A DNA stretch of 64,000 nt. Source: Priestia megaterium NBRC 15308 = ATCC 14581. Its GTDB lineage: Bacteria > Bacillota > Bacilli > Bacillales > Bacillaceae_H. The notes beneath the pieces were generated by a model, which was not told the origin of the DNA, ran no database searches, and saw nothing but the letters and a program-made list of their open reading frames with translations. The DNA is taken from assembly GCF_000832985.1 (NCBI RefSeq), contig NZ_CP009920.1, forward strand, positions 4,768,501 to 4,832,500, given 5' to 3'. Positions 1-7,996 of this stretch are shown in pieces; the first letter of the stretch is position 1, and the number at the start of each line of letters is the position of its first letter. Both the position numbers and the translations under genes were made by a program.

Positions 1-196
1 GGCGTCATATTAACAAAGAAAAAAAGAGTTTTATTCACTTCCCACCAGTTAAAGCGATCTGCAATTTGAAAAACATCGTTAACAATACCACTCCGAATAG
101 TGATACAGCCATATACCGCTTTACTCGCTCTTTATCAACTGCAAAAAGCAATAGCCAGGGACCAATAAAAAACACCCACATTATAATTTGCGCCAT
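1..196 (-). pseudogene. Partial small membrane protein gene with an apparent frameshift
   Basis: Read on the minus strand, an ATG at 196 sits 7 bases after an AGGCGG ribosome binding site. It opens a hydrophobic reading frame (MAQIIMWVFFIGPWLLLFA, then a charged VDKERVKRY turn and a second hydrophobic stretch). That frame hits a stop near position 55. The next frame, from about position 87 to the window edge, continues with plausible membrane-protein text (IVNDVFQIADRFNWWEVNK), as if one base were missing around 85-90. The family looks like the small multi-pass membrane proteins with an RFNWWEV-like motif common in Bacillus, but I cannot name it. The 3' end lies outside the window. A sequencing error rather than a true pseudogene cannot be excluded. 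Confidence 0.45.
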
Positions 197-265
197 GAAC
201 ATTCCGCCTTTCATTTCAAAAAAAGAGAATATACATTACTCTGTCCTTATTTATGTAAAACAACC

Positions 266-299
266 AAAAAAAGCACCCTATATGAAGGGGTGCTTTTTT
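266..299 (-). terminator. Intrinsic terminator
   Basis: GC-rich hairpin (AGCACCC/GGGGTGCT arms) with A-run and T-run on both sides. It closes the minus-strand gene ending at 302 and could work in both directions. Confidence 0.75.
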
Positions 300-301
300 G
301 G

Positions 302-583
302 TTATCGTCGCGGTGTAAAGTTGAAATGTTCATTTACGATAGCTCCTAGCTCTTCAAGAAACTGCTGAGCAGTCATTTCCTCTACGCTTTGGGTATACCA
401 TGCAAGCTGAGATTTTTTATGAACATTGTTGTAATATACATCTCTTGACCAATATGTTTTTGATCGGTATGTATAATTAAAGTGAATGAATAGTTCACTC
501 CCGTCTGGAGACTGCAACAACACGCGGTAATGTGGATTACGACGATTTTTATCTAAACTCATTTCTTTGATTTGCGCTAACAT
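302..583 (-). CDS. Hypothetical small protein (93 aa)
   Basis: An ORF with a convincing start: ATG at 583 preceded by AGAGGTG at good spacing, and a terminator just after the stop. The product is a soluble, aromatic-rich 93-residue protein with no signal peptide or membrane segment. It has a segment of alternating polar and aromatic residues (SELFIHFNYTYRSKTYWSRD, about residues 29-48) that looks like beta strands. I do not recognise the family. It is probably monocistronic, since the next gene upstream is over 130 bases away. Confidence 0.65.
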   Translation of the reverse strand: MLAQIKEMSLDKNRRNPHYRVLLQSPDGSELFIHFNYTYRSKTYWSRDVYYNNVHKKSQLAWYTQSVEEMTAQQFLEELGAIVNEHFNFTPRR

Positions 584-720
584 TATTCACCTCTAAAGCC
601 ATTACTTAATCATTTAAAGGTAAATGCCATACCACGCTATATCCTAGTTCTGCCATCAACTAGAAAATCATATATTTTCTAAAATTCTACACGATATAGG
701 ACAAAAGAGGAAGAGATAAT

Positions 721-948
721 TTATTGAGGGACGTGTAAAGTTTCATATAAATCTTTTAGTTGCTCAGGGTATTGAGACCTTACGTAATAACCCGTAGGAC
801 GGTGCTCGATTAAATGAGAAGCAAACAAATAGCCGATGAGCACGTGCATTTGTTCATCTGAGGTTTCTTGGCTTAATTCTCTTTCGAGTCGTTCAGCTAA
901 GTGTGAAGCCAGCTGTTTAATTTTTTCATCATGTGATAAAAAAAGCAT
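721..948 (-). CDS. Hypothetical small helical protein (75 aa)
   Basis: The longer frame could begin at 1002, but the ATG at 948 is preceded by AAGGGGGAGAAC, a strong ribosome binding site, so the 75-residue form is preferred. The product is soluble and mostly helical, with a charged first half (SHDEKIKQLASHLAERLERE) and an aromatic second half (GYYVRSQYPEQLKDLYETL). No catalytic motif is visible and I do not recognise the family. It lies alone between AT-rich gaps. Confidence 0.6.
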   Translation of the reverse strand: MLFLSHDEKIKQLASHLAERLERELSQETSDEQMHVLIGYLFASHLIEHRPTGYYVRSQYPEQLKDLYETLHVPQ

Positions 949-1111
949 TTTGTTCTCCCCCTTATAACGAATAAATAATGCTGTGAATTTCAATAAAGAC
1001 AAAGTATTACTTTTATAAGGATAATTATATTTTATTTTACAATAAAAGTATATAAGTAGTTCTAAATATTCAAAAAATAACTTGTTTCTTTTGGACTATT
1101 TGGTAACAAAC

Positions 1112-1144
1112 AAAAAAAGAAGCGGGAGCTGTCCCGCTTCTTTT
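1112..1144 (-). terminator. Intrinsic terminator of ilvE
   Basis: Hairpin AGAAGCGGGA/TCCCGCTTCT with flanking A- and T-runs directly after the ilvE stop on the minus strand. Confidence 0.85.
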
Positions 1145-1172
1145 ACGTAAAAAGATATTCGATTACCGAAAT

Positions 1173-2246
1173 TTATTCTACTTCCACTGCCCAGCCGAAT
1201 GGATCTTCCACTGTACCATTTTGAATACCTGTTAGAGTGTCATACAGTTTTTGTGATACTTCTCCCGTGTTTCCATCGTTGATAACCATTTTCTCGTTAT
1301 TCCAAAATAGTTCGCCAATTGGAGAAATAACTGCAGCTGTACCTGTTCCAAATGCCTCTTCTAGTTTGCCTTCGGAATAAGCTTGCTTAATTTCTTCCAT
1401 AGAAATACGGCGCTCAGTTACAGGCATATCCCAGTGTTTTAACAGCTCAATGATAGATTTACGCGTAATTCCTTCCAAAATGCTTCCGTTCACAGATGGC
1501 GTTACTACTTCTCCATCGATTTTGAAGAAAATATTCATGCTTCCTACTTCTTCAATGTATTTGCGTTCAACTCCGTCTAACCACAGTACTTGTGAATAGC
1601 CTTTTGAGTCAGAAAGCTGCTGAGCTTTTAAGCTTGAGGCATAGTTTCCGCCTGTTTTAGCCGTCCCTGTCCCTCCGGCTACAGCACGAACAAATTCGCT
1701 TTCAACCGCAATTTTTACAGGGGCAATCCCTTCTTTATAATATGAACCAACTGGAGAAAGAATAATGATAAATTGATAGCGGCCAGATGGCGCTACTCCT
1801 AAGTAAGGCTCTGTTGCGATGACAAACGGGCGAATGTATAGTGATGTACCTTCAGCAGTAGGAATCCATTCGCGGTCAATTTTAATCAGCTGTTTTAACG
1901 CTTCTAGCGCTAAGTCTTCATCAACATGAGGAATACAAAGGCGATCGTTTGATTTATTTAAACGTTTGAAGTTCTCATCTGGTCTAAATAATAATACTTG
2001 CTCTTTTTTTGTTACATATGCTTTTAGTCCTTCAAAAACAGACTGCCCGTAATGAAAGATCATGGATGCCGGATCTAATGTGATAGGTTGATAAGGTACA
2101 ATACGAGCATCGTGCCATCCTTGGCTTTCTGTATAATCCATAATGAACATATGGTCCGTGAAGATTTTCCCGAATTGCAATTGATCAGATTGCGGCTTTT
2201 CTTTTTTTGTTTGACTTAGTGTTACATCGATTGAATAAGTTGTCAT
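1173..2246 (-). CDS. ilvE: Branched-chain amino acid aminotransferase
   Basis: A class IV (fold type IV) PLP-dependent aminotransferase that transfers amino groups between leucine, isoleucine or valine and 2-oxoglutarate in the cytoplasm. At 357 residues it matches the B. subtilis YbgE/YwaA type. The PLP-binding lysine is seen in [12 protein letters not shown] at about residue 197. [17 protein letters not shown] (61-77) and the EVGSMNIFF and [14 protein letters not shown] segments are typical of the family. The start has GGAG upstream (AAGGAGAAACAACT-ATG). It is transcribed alone, with its own promoter and terminator. Which of the two B. subtilis paralogues it corresponds to cannot be settled from the sequence. 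Confidence 0.95.
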   Translation of the reverse strand: MTTYSIDVTLSQTKKEKPQSDQLQFGKIFTDHMFIMDYTESQGWHDARIVPYQPITLDPASMIFHYGQSVFEGLKAYVTKKEQVLLFRPDENFKRLNKSNDRLCIPHVDEDLALEALKQLIKIDREWIPTAEGTSLYIRPFVIATEPYLGVAPSGRYQFIIILSPVGSYYKEGIAPVKIAVESEFVRAVAGGTGTAKTGGNYASSLKAQQLSDSKGYSQVLWLDGVERKYIEEVGSMNIFFKIDGEVVTPSVNGSILEGITRKSIIELLKHWDMPVTERRISMEEIKQAYSEGKLEEAFGTGTAAVISPIGELFWNNEKMVINDGNTGEVSQKLYDTLTGIQNGTVEDPFGWAVEVE

Positions 2247-2307
2247 AGTTGTTTCTCCTTGCTCTTTATATTTACGGGTTTTTCGCTTAAACCTCTATAT
2301 AAGTTAC

Positions 2308-2337
2308 ATTGTACAACTTTAGGGAAGCGTGTCACAA
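2308..2337 (-). promoter_or_regulatory. Probable sigma-A promoter of ilvE
   Basis: On the minus strand TTGTGA and TACAAT are separated by 18 bases, about 60 bases before the ilvE start codon. Confidence 0.5.
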
Positions 2338-2350
2338 TAGTTAGAGACGA

Positions 2351-2367
2351 AAAATTCTAAAAATTTT
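2351..2367 (-). promoter_or_regulatory. Possible CodY site upstream of ilvE
   Basis: AATTTTTAGAATTTT on the minus strand differs at three positions from the known CodY consensus AATTTTCWGAAAATT. CodY controls a branched-chain aminotransferase in B. subtilis, but the site is in AT-rich DNA and could be chance. Confidence 0.3.
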
Positions 2368-2465
2368 ATAAAAATTATAAAGAAATAGCACCTAATAGAA
2401 TTAAGTGCTGAATTGAAAAGGTTTTCTTTCTAAAAAAACTATTTCTACATTTTATTTACAACTAT

Positions 2466-2951
2466 TTATAAACCAATTTTCACTCGAAGCTTTTCATCTT
2501 GTATTGAAAATTGTTTGATTTTCCCCACTGGAATGACCTTCACTTTATCAATTTCATTGAGATTGATATGAATTTGTTTTTCTTCATACGTAGTAACAGG
2601 CGGCTTGTGAAAAATTCGATAGTTGATCCAATTTTGATTAAGAGGTTTCATTTCATGGATTTTGAATAGAAGCGTACGTTCTTTTGCCTCAAGAGGTTCT
2701 AGCACAATGGAAAATGGAATTCTCACCAGAAATTTTTTAATAATTCCATTCACGTGAATATAGGAGTCTTGAAATGAAATAGAAAATTGCTGAATTTGAT
2801 CTTGCTTTGTCATTTGCTTTTGAAAAATTCGCATGAGCATAGAAGCGGATATAGGAACGGTTACCCCGCTTTCAGCCATCTTTTCTTTCATTTTTGCCTG
2901 CACATCATCACTAATTACATCGTTTAGCTTTCTCTGTACCCAATCCTTCAT
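2466..2951 (-). CDS. Hypothetical protein (161 aa), co-transcribed with acyltransferase
   Basis: A soluble protein starting at ATG 2951 behind GGAGGTGCACC. The N-terminal 50 residues are charged and helical (MKDWVQRKLNDVISDDVQAK). The rest looks like beta strands with positively charged edges (FSISFQDSYIHVNG, FLVRIPFSIVLEPLEA, KIKQFSIQDEKLRVKIGL). This pattern resembles lipid- or membrane-surface-binding beta sheets, but no family is recognised. It lies 20 bases downstream of a PlsC-like acyltransferase on the same strand, so a role in envelope lipid metabolism is possible by association only. Confidence 0.75.
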   Translation of the reverse strand: MKDWVQRKLNDVISDDVQAKMKEKMAESGVTVPISASMLMRIFQKQMTKQDQIQQFSISFQDSYIHVNGIIKKFLVRIPFSIVLEPLEAKERTLLFKIHEMKPLNQNWINYRIFHKPPVTTYEEKQIHINLNEIDKVKVIPVGKIKQFSIQDEKLRVKIGL

Positions 2952-2971
2952 GGTGCACCTCCGCTATGAAG

Positions 2972-3559
2972 TTATCTTGCTGTTTCCTCTAACGCACGAA
3001 TTGAAGATGTTAAATGGTTTGACACGTCGGCAAGGCGATCTTTTGTCAGTTTATCTTCTCCAAGGTAGATAGGTTTTCCAAAGGAGATAACAAGAGGACC
3101 CTTTGAAAATAGTTCTTTTACATTTGTAGGTCCTTTGTAAACTGCGGGTACAATAGGAACCTTTGCCATGCTCGCTATAGTGACTGCTCCTTTTTTTAAG
3201 GGAACGTCTTCCTCTGTTCGCGTGCCGCTAGGGAAAATCCCGACGATATGTCCTTCTTTTGCTAATTTAATAGGTATTTTAATGCTGCTGGGTCCCGGGT
3301 TGTTACGATCTACTGGGAATGCGTTGAGTTTTTTTAATACATTACTAGTGAGTATATGATTAAAAAGCTCCTTTTTTGCCATAAAATGAATTTGGTGAGG
3401 CAAAACAGCCGCACCAAGCGCTACAACGTCTATCCATCCCTTATGCGAACAAGCGATCACAAAGCCTGTATCCATTGGCAGATACTCTCTGTTCCTTACG
3501 TGGAGCTTCCCTCTCCTTTTCAATAAAAATTTACATGTGTGAGCCGCGACATTATACAT
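2972..3559 (-). CDS. 1-acyl-sn-glycerol-3-phosphate acyltransferase family (PlsC-like)
   Basis: A 195-residue member of the PlsC/lysophosphatidic acid acyltransferase family, which adds a fatty acyl chain to the sn-2 position during phospholipid synthesis at the inner face of the membrane. The catalytic HX4D motif is SHKGWID (H39, D44). The substrate-binding block is FPSGTR at 109-114, where Ser replaces the usual Glu of FPEGTR. VPIVPAVYKG is the conserved fourth block. The start has AGAGGAAAC upstream. It leads a two-gene unit with the unknown 161-residue protein. Bacillus genomes usually carry several PlsC paralogues, so this need not be the essential one. Confidence 0.85.
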   Translation of the reverse strand: MYNVAAHTCKFLLKRRGKLHVRNREYLPMDTGFVIACSHKGWIDVVALGAAVLPHQIHFMAKKELFNHILTSNVLKKLNAFPVDRNNPGPSSIKIPIKLAKEGHIVGIFPSGTRTEEDVPLKKGAVTIASMAKVPIVPAVYKGPTNVKELFSKGPLVISFGKPIYLGEDKLTKDRLADVSNHLTSSIRALEETAR

Positions 3560-3828
3560 AAATGTTTCCTCTTCTCTCTATTATTTGAAAATATATACAA
3601 AATTATATCACTTGATATTAATATCTGGTATCAAAAAATAAATGTAACATCTTTTTACATAATAGCTTACCTGCTTCTATATATATTGTAAAAAAGTAGA
3701 TATTGAAACCTCTATTTTTGGTCAACTTGACTAATGACATCCCTTAAAAAACACTTTACTATTAATGTATCGTTCTAAATGTAATATTTATTAACATTAC
3801 ATGTGATATAATTAAAGGAGGTTTTTAG
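3560..3828 (+). promoter_or_regulatory. Control region of the uric-acid operon
   Basis: This divergent intergenic region holds two candidate operators. At 3713-3725 TATTTTTGGTCAA resembles the B. subtilis PucR box (WWWCNTTGGTTAA) with two mismatches. At 3779-3802 there is a perfect inverted repeat, ATGTAAT and ATTACAT with a 10-base loop, just before GATATAAT, a likely -10 element. No strong -35 is seen. The assignment to PucR is tentative. Confidence 0.3.
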
Positions 3829-5151
3829 GTGAATAACCAAAATCGACCGTTTCGACTAGCTTCATTGGGATTACAGCACGTACTTGCTATGTATGCGGGT
3901 GCCATTCTCGTTCCGCTGATGGTGGGGCGCGCATTGAATTTAAATGCTCATGACTTATCCTATCTTGTGGCCATTGATTTACTAACATGCGGACTAGCTA
4001 CGCTGCTGCAGGCATGGACGAACAGGTGGTTTGGTATTGGTCTTCCTGTTGTACTCGGAAGCTCATTTGTAGCGGTGACTCCTATGATTTCAATTGGAAC
4101 TCAATATGGAATTAGCGCTGTTTACGGAGCGATTATTGCCGGTGGTATTTTCATCGTACTGGCAGCAAGTTTTTTAGGCAAAATTATTAAATTTTTCCCT
4201 CCCGTTGTCACCGGAACGGTTGTGACGATGATTGGTTTATCGCTTGTACCATCCGCTGTCCGAAATATGGCAGGAGGAGTGGGAAGCAAAGATTTTGGTT
4301 CTCTTTCTAATCTTCTTCTTTCTTTTGGTGTTCTAGCGCTTATTTTAATTTTAAATCGATTTTTCAGCGGTTTTCTTCGTTCTCTTTCTGTGTTGATTGG
4401 AATTGTAGCCGGAACAATAGCCGCTATATTAATGGGAAAAGTTGATTTTACTAATTTTAATGAAGCTTCTTGGCTGCACGTTCCCACTCCTTTTTATTTT
4501 GGGATGCCCACTTTTGAAATCGGGCCCATCTTAACAATGATTCTCGTATGCTTGGTCATTATTATTGAGTCTACAGGCGTATTTTTAGCGTTAGGAAAGC
4601 TGTGTGATCGGGAATTAACGGAAAAGGATTTTACAAAAGGCTACCGTGCAGAAGGAATCGCCATTGTCCTTGGAGGGCTATTTAATGCTTTCCCTTACAA
4701 TACATTCGCTCAGAATGTAGGACTGGTTCAATTATCGAAAGTAAAAACAAAAAATGTAGTGGTAGTAGCCGGCTTCATTCTCGTATTACTGGGGCTTGTT
4801 CCGAAAATAGCTGCTTTTACAACCATTATTCCCACCCCTGTTTTAGGAGGAGCAATGGTCGTGTTATTTGGTTTAGTTATTTCATCAGGCATCAAAATGC
4901 TAAGTGCTGTTGATTTGTCCAAACAAGAAAATTTGCTGATTATTGCGTGCTCTCTTTCACTCGGCCTTGGTGTAACGGTGGTACCTGATTTATTCGCTCA
5001 GCTCCCAAATGCTTTGCGCGTAATTGTAAGCGATGGAGTTATTACGGGAAGTTTAGCTGCCATTTTATTAAATCTCTTTTTTAACACATCAATTGAACGA
5101 AAAGTACCTTCTGTCTCTTTAGAGAAGACAGATTATTCAGAAATAAAATAA
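3829..5151 (+). CDS. NCS2-family purine permease, probably uric acid/xanthine transporter
   Basis: A 440-residue polytopic membrane protein of the nucleobase:cation symporter-2 family (PucJ/PucK/PbuX type), importing a purine base with a cation. The family blocks are visible: LGLQHVLAMYAGAILVPLMVG near the N-terminus, GLPVVLGSSFVAVTPM, the STGVFLALGKLCDRELT signature at about 249-265, and AFPYNTFAQNVGLVQLSKV at about 284-302. The start is a GTG behind a very good AAAGGAGG. The next gene, 12 bases downstream, is OHCU decarboxylase, so urate is the likeliest substrate. Xanthine is the main alternative. Confidence 0.9.
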   Translation: MNNQNRPFRLASLGLQHVLAMYAGAILVPLMVGRALNLNAHDLSYLVAIDLLTCGLATLLQAWTNRWFGIGLPVVLGSSFVAVTPMISIGTQYGISAVYGAIIAGGIFIVLAASFLGKIIKFFPPVVTGTVVTMIGLSLVPSAVRNMAGGVGSKDFGSLSNLLLSFGVLALILILNRFFSGFLRSLSVLIGIVAGTIAAILMGKVDFTNFNEASWLHVPTPFYFGMPTFEIGPILTMILVCLVIIIESTGVFLALGKLCDRELTEKDFTKGYRAEGIAIVLGGLFNAFPYNTFAQNVGLVQLSKVKTKNVVVVAGFILVLLGLVPKIAAFTTIIPTPVLGGAMVVLFGLVISSGIKMLSAVDLSKQENLLIIACSLSLGLGVTVVPDLFAQLPNALRVIVSDGVITGSLAAILLNLFFNTSIERKVPSVSLEKTDYSEIK

Positions 5152-5163
5152 AGGTGGTGTAGT

Positions 5164-5691
5164 ATGAATAACGTATCTGTGCAGTATGTAAATCAGCTTA
5201 GCAAGCAGCATTTTGTTTCACTAGTTGGTGATATATTTGAGCATTCACCTTGGGTTGCAGAAGAGGCTTATTCTAAAGGCCCTTTCTCTTCCGTTGAACA
5301 ACTTCACGGCATGATGAAAGAAATTGTAGCGCAAGCGTCTGTAGAAAAACAGCTGAAGCTGCTGCAAGCTCATCCAAATCTAGGTGAAAATATTGCCATG
5401 ACATCTGCTTCTACTGAAGAACAAACCAAAGCAGGCTTACAAAACTTAACGCAAGATGAGTATGAACAGTTTTCTTCTCTTAATGGAACGTATATGGAGA
5501 AGTTTCCGTTTCCTTTTATTTTGGCAGTACGAGGTAAACAAAAAGAAGATATATACGAGGCAATGCAAAGTCGTTTACTAAATACCGAGCAAACGGAGTT
5601 TGATACAGCGTTAGAAGAAGTATATAAAATTGCTTTCTTTCGCTTAACTGATAAAATCACTGAAAATAAGGAGATAAAGAAACGAGCATGA
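5164..5691 (+). CDS. uraD: 2-oxo-4-hydroxy-4-carboxy-5-ureidoimidazoline (OHCU) decarboxylase
   Basis: This enzyme decarboxylates OHCU to S-allantoin, the last step of urate breakdown. The 175-residue single-domain protein carries the family marks: FEHSPWVAEEAY near residue 26, the catalytic-histidine motif QAHPNLGE (H70), and FPFPFILAVRGK near residue 116. In B. subtilis this domain is fused to uricase in PucL; here it stands alone. The start follows AAAGGTGG. Its stop overlaps the start of the hydroxyisourate hydrolase gene (ATGA), so the two are translationally coupled. Confidence 0.92.
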   Translation: MNNVSVQYVNQLSKQHFVSLVGDIFEHSPWVAEEAYSKGPFSSVEQLHGMMKEIVAQASVEKQLKLLQAHPNLGENIAMTSASTEEQTKAGLQNLTQDEYEQFSSLNGTYMEKFPFPFILAVRGKQKEDIYEAMQSRLLNTEQTEFDTALEEVYKIAFFRLTDKITENKEIKKRA

Positions 5692-6044
5692 CTAAAATCA
5701 CGACGCATATTTTAGATCTTACCCACGGATGTCCGGCTGCTTTTGTCAAAGTTGATTTTTATCATATACAGTCGGAAAGTAAACGAATAAAAATTTCACA
5801 CGGTACTACAAATGAAGACGGAAGATTAGTAACTCCGCTCTTCTCTTCTGAAGCGTTTGAATCAGGAGATTATGAACTTCTGTTTCATATCGGGGAATAT
5901 TATAAAAAACAAGAGGTCCAAACAACAAATCCGCCCTTTTTAAATCAAGTTTCTGTTCGAGTCGGATTGTCTTCTGAACAAGAACATTATCACGTCCCTT
6001 TGCTTGTGTCACCGTGGGGATACCAAATTTATAGAGGAAGCTAA
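5688..6044 (+). CDS. uraH: 5-hydroxyisourate hydrolase (transthyretin-related)
   Basis: Hydrolyses 5-hydroxyisourate to OHCU, the step before UraD (PucM in B. subtilis). The 118-residue protein has the usual length. The N-terminal signature THILDLTHGCPA and the C-terminal YRGS tetrapeptide, which contributes to the active site in this family, are both present. It ends the three-gene operon with the permease and uraD, overlapping uraD by four bases, and is followed by a terminator. No uricase gene, which would supply the substrate, occurs in the operon or the window. Confidence 0.95.
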   Translation: MTKITTHILDLTHGCPAAFVKVDFYHIQSESKRIKISHGTTNEDGRLVTPLFSSEAFESGDYELLFHIGEYYKKQEVQTTNPPFLNQVSVRVGLSSEQEHYHVPLLVSPWGYQIYRGS

Positions 6045-6081
6045 AAAAAGAAACGGCGTCTTTAAACGTCGTTTCTTTTTT
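6045..6081. terminator. Bidirectional terminator
   Basis: Hairpin AAAGAAACGGCG/CGTCGTTTCTTT with A- and T-runs. It separates the converging uraH and acetyltransferase genes. Confidence 0.85.
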
Positions 6082-6580
6082 AGTTCAGCAATTTAGACAT
6101 ATAGTACTCATCAATGAACAAACCGCCAATTCGCAGTGAATGTTTTTTTGTTCCTTCAATTTCAAATCCTACTTTGTCATATAAAGAAAGAGCCTTTTCA
6201 TGCTGTATAGCGACTGTAAGTTCAAGACGATGAATATGGTGTTCTCTCGCCCATTCTTCAAGTGCACCGATTAAAGCTGTCCCAATCCCTTGATTTTGAA
6301 ACGTCTTTCGAATACCTAATGTTAGAGAAGCGATGTGAGCGTTTCGGTTAGCTTCCCCCCCTGTTGCCGCTATATATCCCACAAGCATCTCGTTTTCTTC
6401 TGCTACAATAATCGTAGAGTTTGGCTGCTGCTTAAAGATTTCGATGTTTTTCTCCTGCTGATCTGTGCTCAGCTTTCGCTCTCCGCTTTCAAACAGCATA
6501 AACTTACTTTCTTCTTCAATCTGTTTAAGCAAATCTACAAAGTTTGCAGCATCATGTAATTCTAGTTCTCTAATTTGCAT
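6080..6580 (-). CDS. GNAT-family N-acetyltransferase (166 aa)
   Basis: A cytoplasmic acetyl-CoA-dependent transferase of unknown substrate. The ATG at 6580 is chosen because AAAAGGGGGATC precedes it; a longer frame to 6634 lacks such a site. The family core is clear: VGYIAATGGEANRNAHIASLT forms the central strands, the acetyl-CoA pyrophosphate loop is RKTFQNQGIGTALI, and the C-terminal HEKALSLYDKVGFEIEGTKK is the typical beta6-beta7 region. It resembles RimI-like and spermidine/protein acetyltransferases, but the target cannot be read from the sequence. It is monocistronic. Confidence 0.85.
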   Translation of the reverse strand: MQIRELELHDAANFVDLLKQIEEESKFMLFESGERKLSTDQQEKNIEIFKQQPNSTIIVAEENEMLVGYIAATGGEANRNAHIASLTLGIRKTFQNQGIGTALIGALEEWAREHHIHRLELTVAIQHEKALSLYDKVGFEIEGTKKHSLRIGGLFIDEYYMSKLLN

Positions 6581-6996
6581 GCTGATCCCCCTTTTTGTGT
6601 GTCCCTTTTGTTTGTATATGTATTGGTTCACCATTATAAAATATAGCTTTACAGTTTCTTACGAAAAATACGACTTTTTAAGAAGCCGAAGTAGAACAAA
6701 AAACCTACTAATCTCCCTTTTTTTGAAATGCTTTTTTCCTCTGTATAATTTTAAATCACTTATCAACTTCTGTAAATTTTTTAGATTCCCTCTTTTAATT
6801 TCCAAGTATCTTCCTTTTCTATGGGTTTGAATTGGATCTAAGGAGACCTTTTGTAGAAAACACATGACTATTATCCTGTTTTTTATGAAGAAAGAAAGCA
6901 ATAAATGTAATTTTACTTGTAATCGTTTAAAATAGAAAAAGTGGAAATTTTATGTACCTATCCTCCTTAATTATTGGTCTGTGAAAGGAATTTATT
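6581..6996. other. Gap of about 416 bases without a supported gene
   Basis: AT-rich. Short frames on both strands lack ribosome binding sites and look like chance. A GTTTAA element near 6923 might be part of a promoter for the gene at 6997, but no full promoter can be called. Confidence 0.5.
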
Positions 6997-7491
6997 ATGA
7001 AAGTACAACCCACAAAATGTGGTGTATATGTCTTAAGCGGTCTAGGAGCTGTTATGGTGTTCTTCTTACTTTTACTTAAGAACAGTGCTTTTTTTCTAGA
7101 GGAAGAATACGATCAAAACAAACCTGAAGCTACGCTTTCGGTCAACGAACATACCTATCACCTTCACAAAGGTTCTATTAACTGGTCAAACGGCCGGTCA
7201 ACAACAAAAAAAGAAATAAATGTATATGATTTATATACATACATATTGCAGCAAAAAAGTATCCCATTGAAGCAGCAACAATTGGTTAAGCTCCATTTTT
7301 CGAACTTAGACGGTGCTTATATTCGTAGTGTGAGTGTGCATATATGGAGAGATAACGGTGAAAAAACCAAGCTGTTTGTCAAAAATAATGAATTTAAGGT
7401 TCCTGAAAATCAAGGTTTGTACGTTGTTGATATTGTGATTAACTCTACAAGAGGAACAATGCAATATGCGGCAAATGTGCAAATACAGTAA
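6997..7491 (+). CDS. Hypothetical membrane-anchored extracytoplasmic protein (164 aa)
   Basis: The N-terminus carries one hydrophobic segment (about residues 9-27) followed by an acidic stretch, which predicts an uncleaved anchor with the rest outside the membrane. The outer part is rich in beta strands and polar residues (ATLSVNEHTYHLHKGSINWS, VSVHIWRDNGEKTKLFV, GLYVVDIVIN). I do not recognise the family. The ATG is preceded by GAAAGGAA. The gene is alone on its strand and ends in a stretch closed by the bidirectional terminator at 7642-7672. Confidence 0.7.
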   Translation: MKVQPTKCGVYVLSGLGAVMVFFLLLLKNSAFFLEEEYDQNKPEATLSVNEHTYHLHKGSINWSNGRSTTKKEINVYDLYTYILQQKSIPLKQQQLVKLHFSNLDGAYIRSVSVHIWRDNGEKTKLFVKNNEFKVPENQGLYVVDIVINSTRGTMQYAANVQIQ

Positions 7492-7641
7492 GTTTTTATA
7501 TATTTACGTTTGGTCGAGAAAATCGGATAAGAAAACTCTTGTTGCGAGCAGGAAACGATGTGTGGAATAAAAAAGAAGTATTAAAAACATAGTGAAAGCA
7601 TTCAAATAACAGCCCTTAACTTTTTCGGAAAATAATCCCAC

Positions 7642-7672
7642 AAAAAAAGAGAGCGCTAGCGCTCTCTTTTTT
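7642..7672. terminator. Bidirectional terminator
   Basis: Perfect palindromic hairpin AGAGAGCGCTAGCGCTCTCT with A-run before and T-run after, able to stop transcripts from both sides. Confidence 0.85.
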
Positions 7673-7675
7673 ATA

Positions 7676-7830
7676 AAATGAAAAAGACGTCCACGCAGGA
7701 CGTCTTTGATGCGTTTGTGGCGGGGACCGTGTGACCACATTCACACGTTTAGCTCGAAAGCATGTCCTTCGACTTACACAAATTAGCTCATCGCTTTATT
7801 AATATAACATCCGCCACAGAAAAAAGCAAT
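7676..7830 (-). ncRNA. Candidate structured small RNA
   Basis: No open frame explains this stretch, but on the minus strand it folds well. An 8-base closing stem, TGTGGCGG (7818-7811) with CCGCCACA (7723-7716), encloses a hairpin TCGAA/TTCGA (7754-7772) and a hairpin GTGTGA/TCACAC (7729-7746). Directly after the closing stem comes an intrinsic terminator, AAAGACGTCC/GGACGTCTTT (7683-7707), followed by a T-rich tail. A TTGTGG-N16-TATAAA promoter-like pair lies just upstream on the minus strand. The whole looks like an independently transcribed RNA of about 130-150 nt. The family is not identified. Confidence 0.55.
7683..7707 (-). terminator. Terminator of the candidate small RNA
   Basis: Ten-base perfect stem with a 5-base loop; the T-rich tail is on the minus strand only. 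Confidence 0.75.
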
Positions 7831-7996
7831 CAATTTTTAAATAGTTTTTTTCTATTTATACATATTTCGCGAGAATCCACAAAATAATATGCATGCATAG
7901 CTATTCACTCTCTACATTTTTAGTCTATTTTAACTCAAGTACGAATATACTAATAGACCAACCTATGCGCAGTTTTTGAAAAAGGATGTGAATAGC

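Noticed and set aside
66-368. 100-codon plus-strand frame
   Set aside because: Runs opposite to the membrane gene at 1-196 and the terminator at 266-299, with no ribosome binding site; low-complexity product.
6659-6901. 80-codon minus-strand frame in a gap
   Set aside because: No ribosome binding site and a lysine/phenylalanine-rich product typical of AT-rich chance frames.
7504-7740. 78-codon minus-strand frame
   Set aside because: Crosses both the bidirectional terminator and the candidate small RNA; no start signal.
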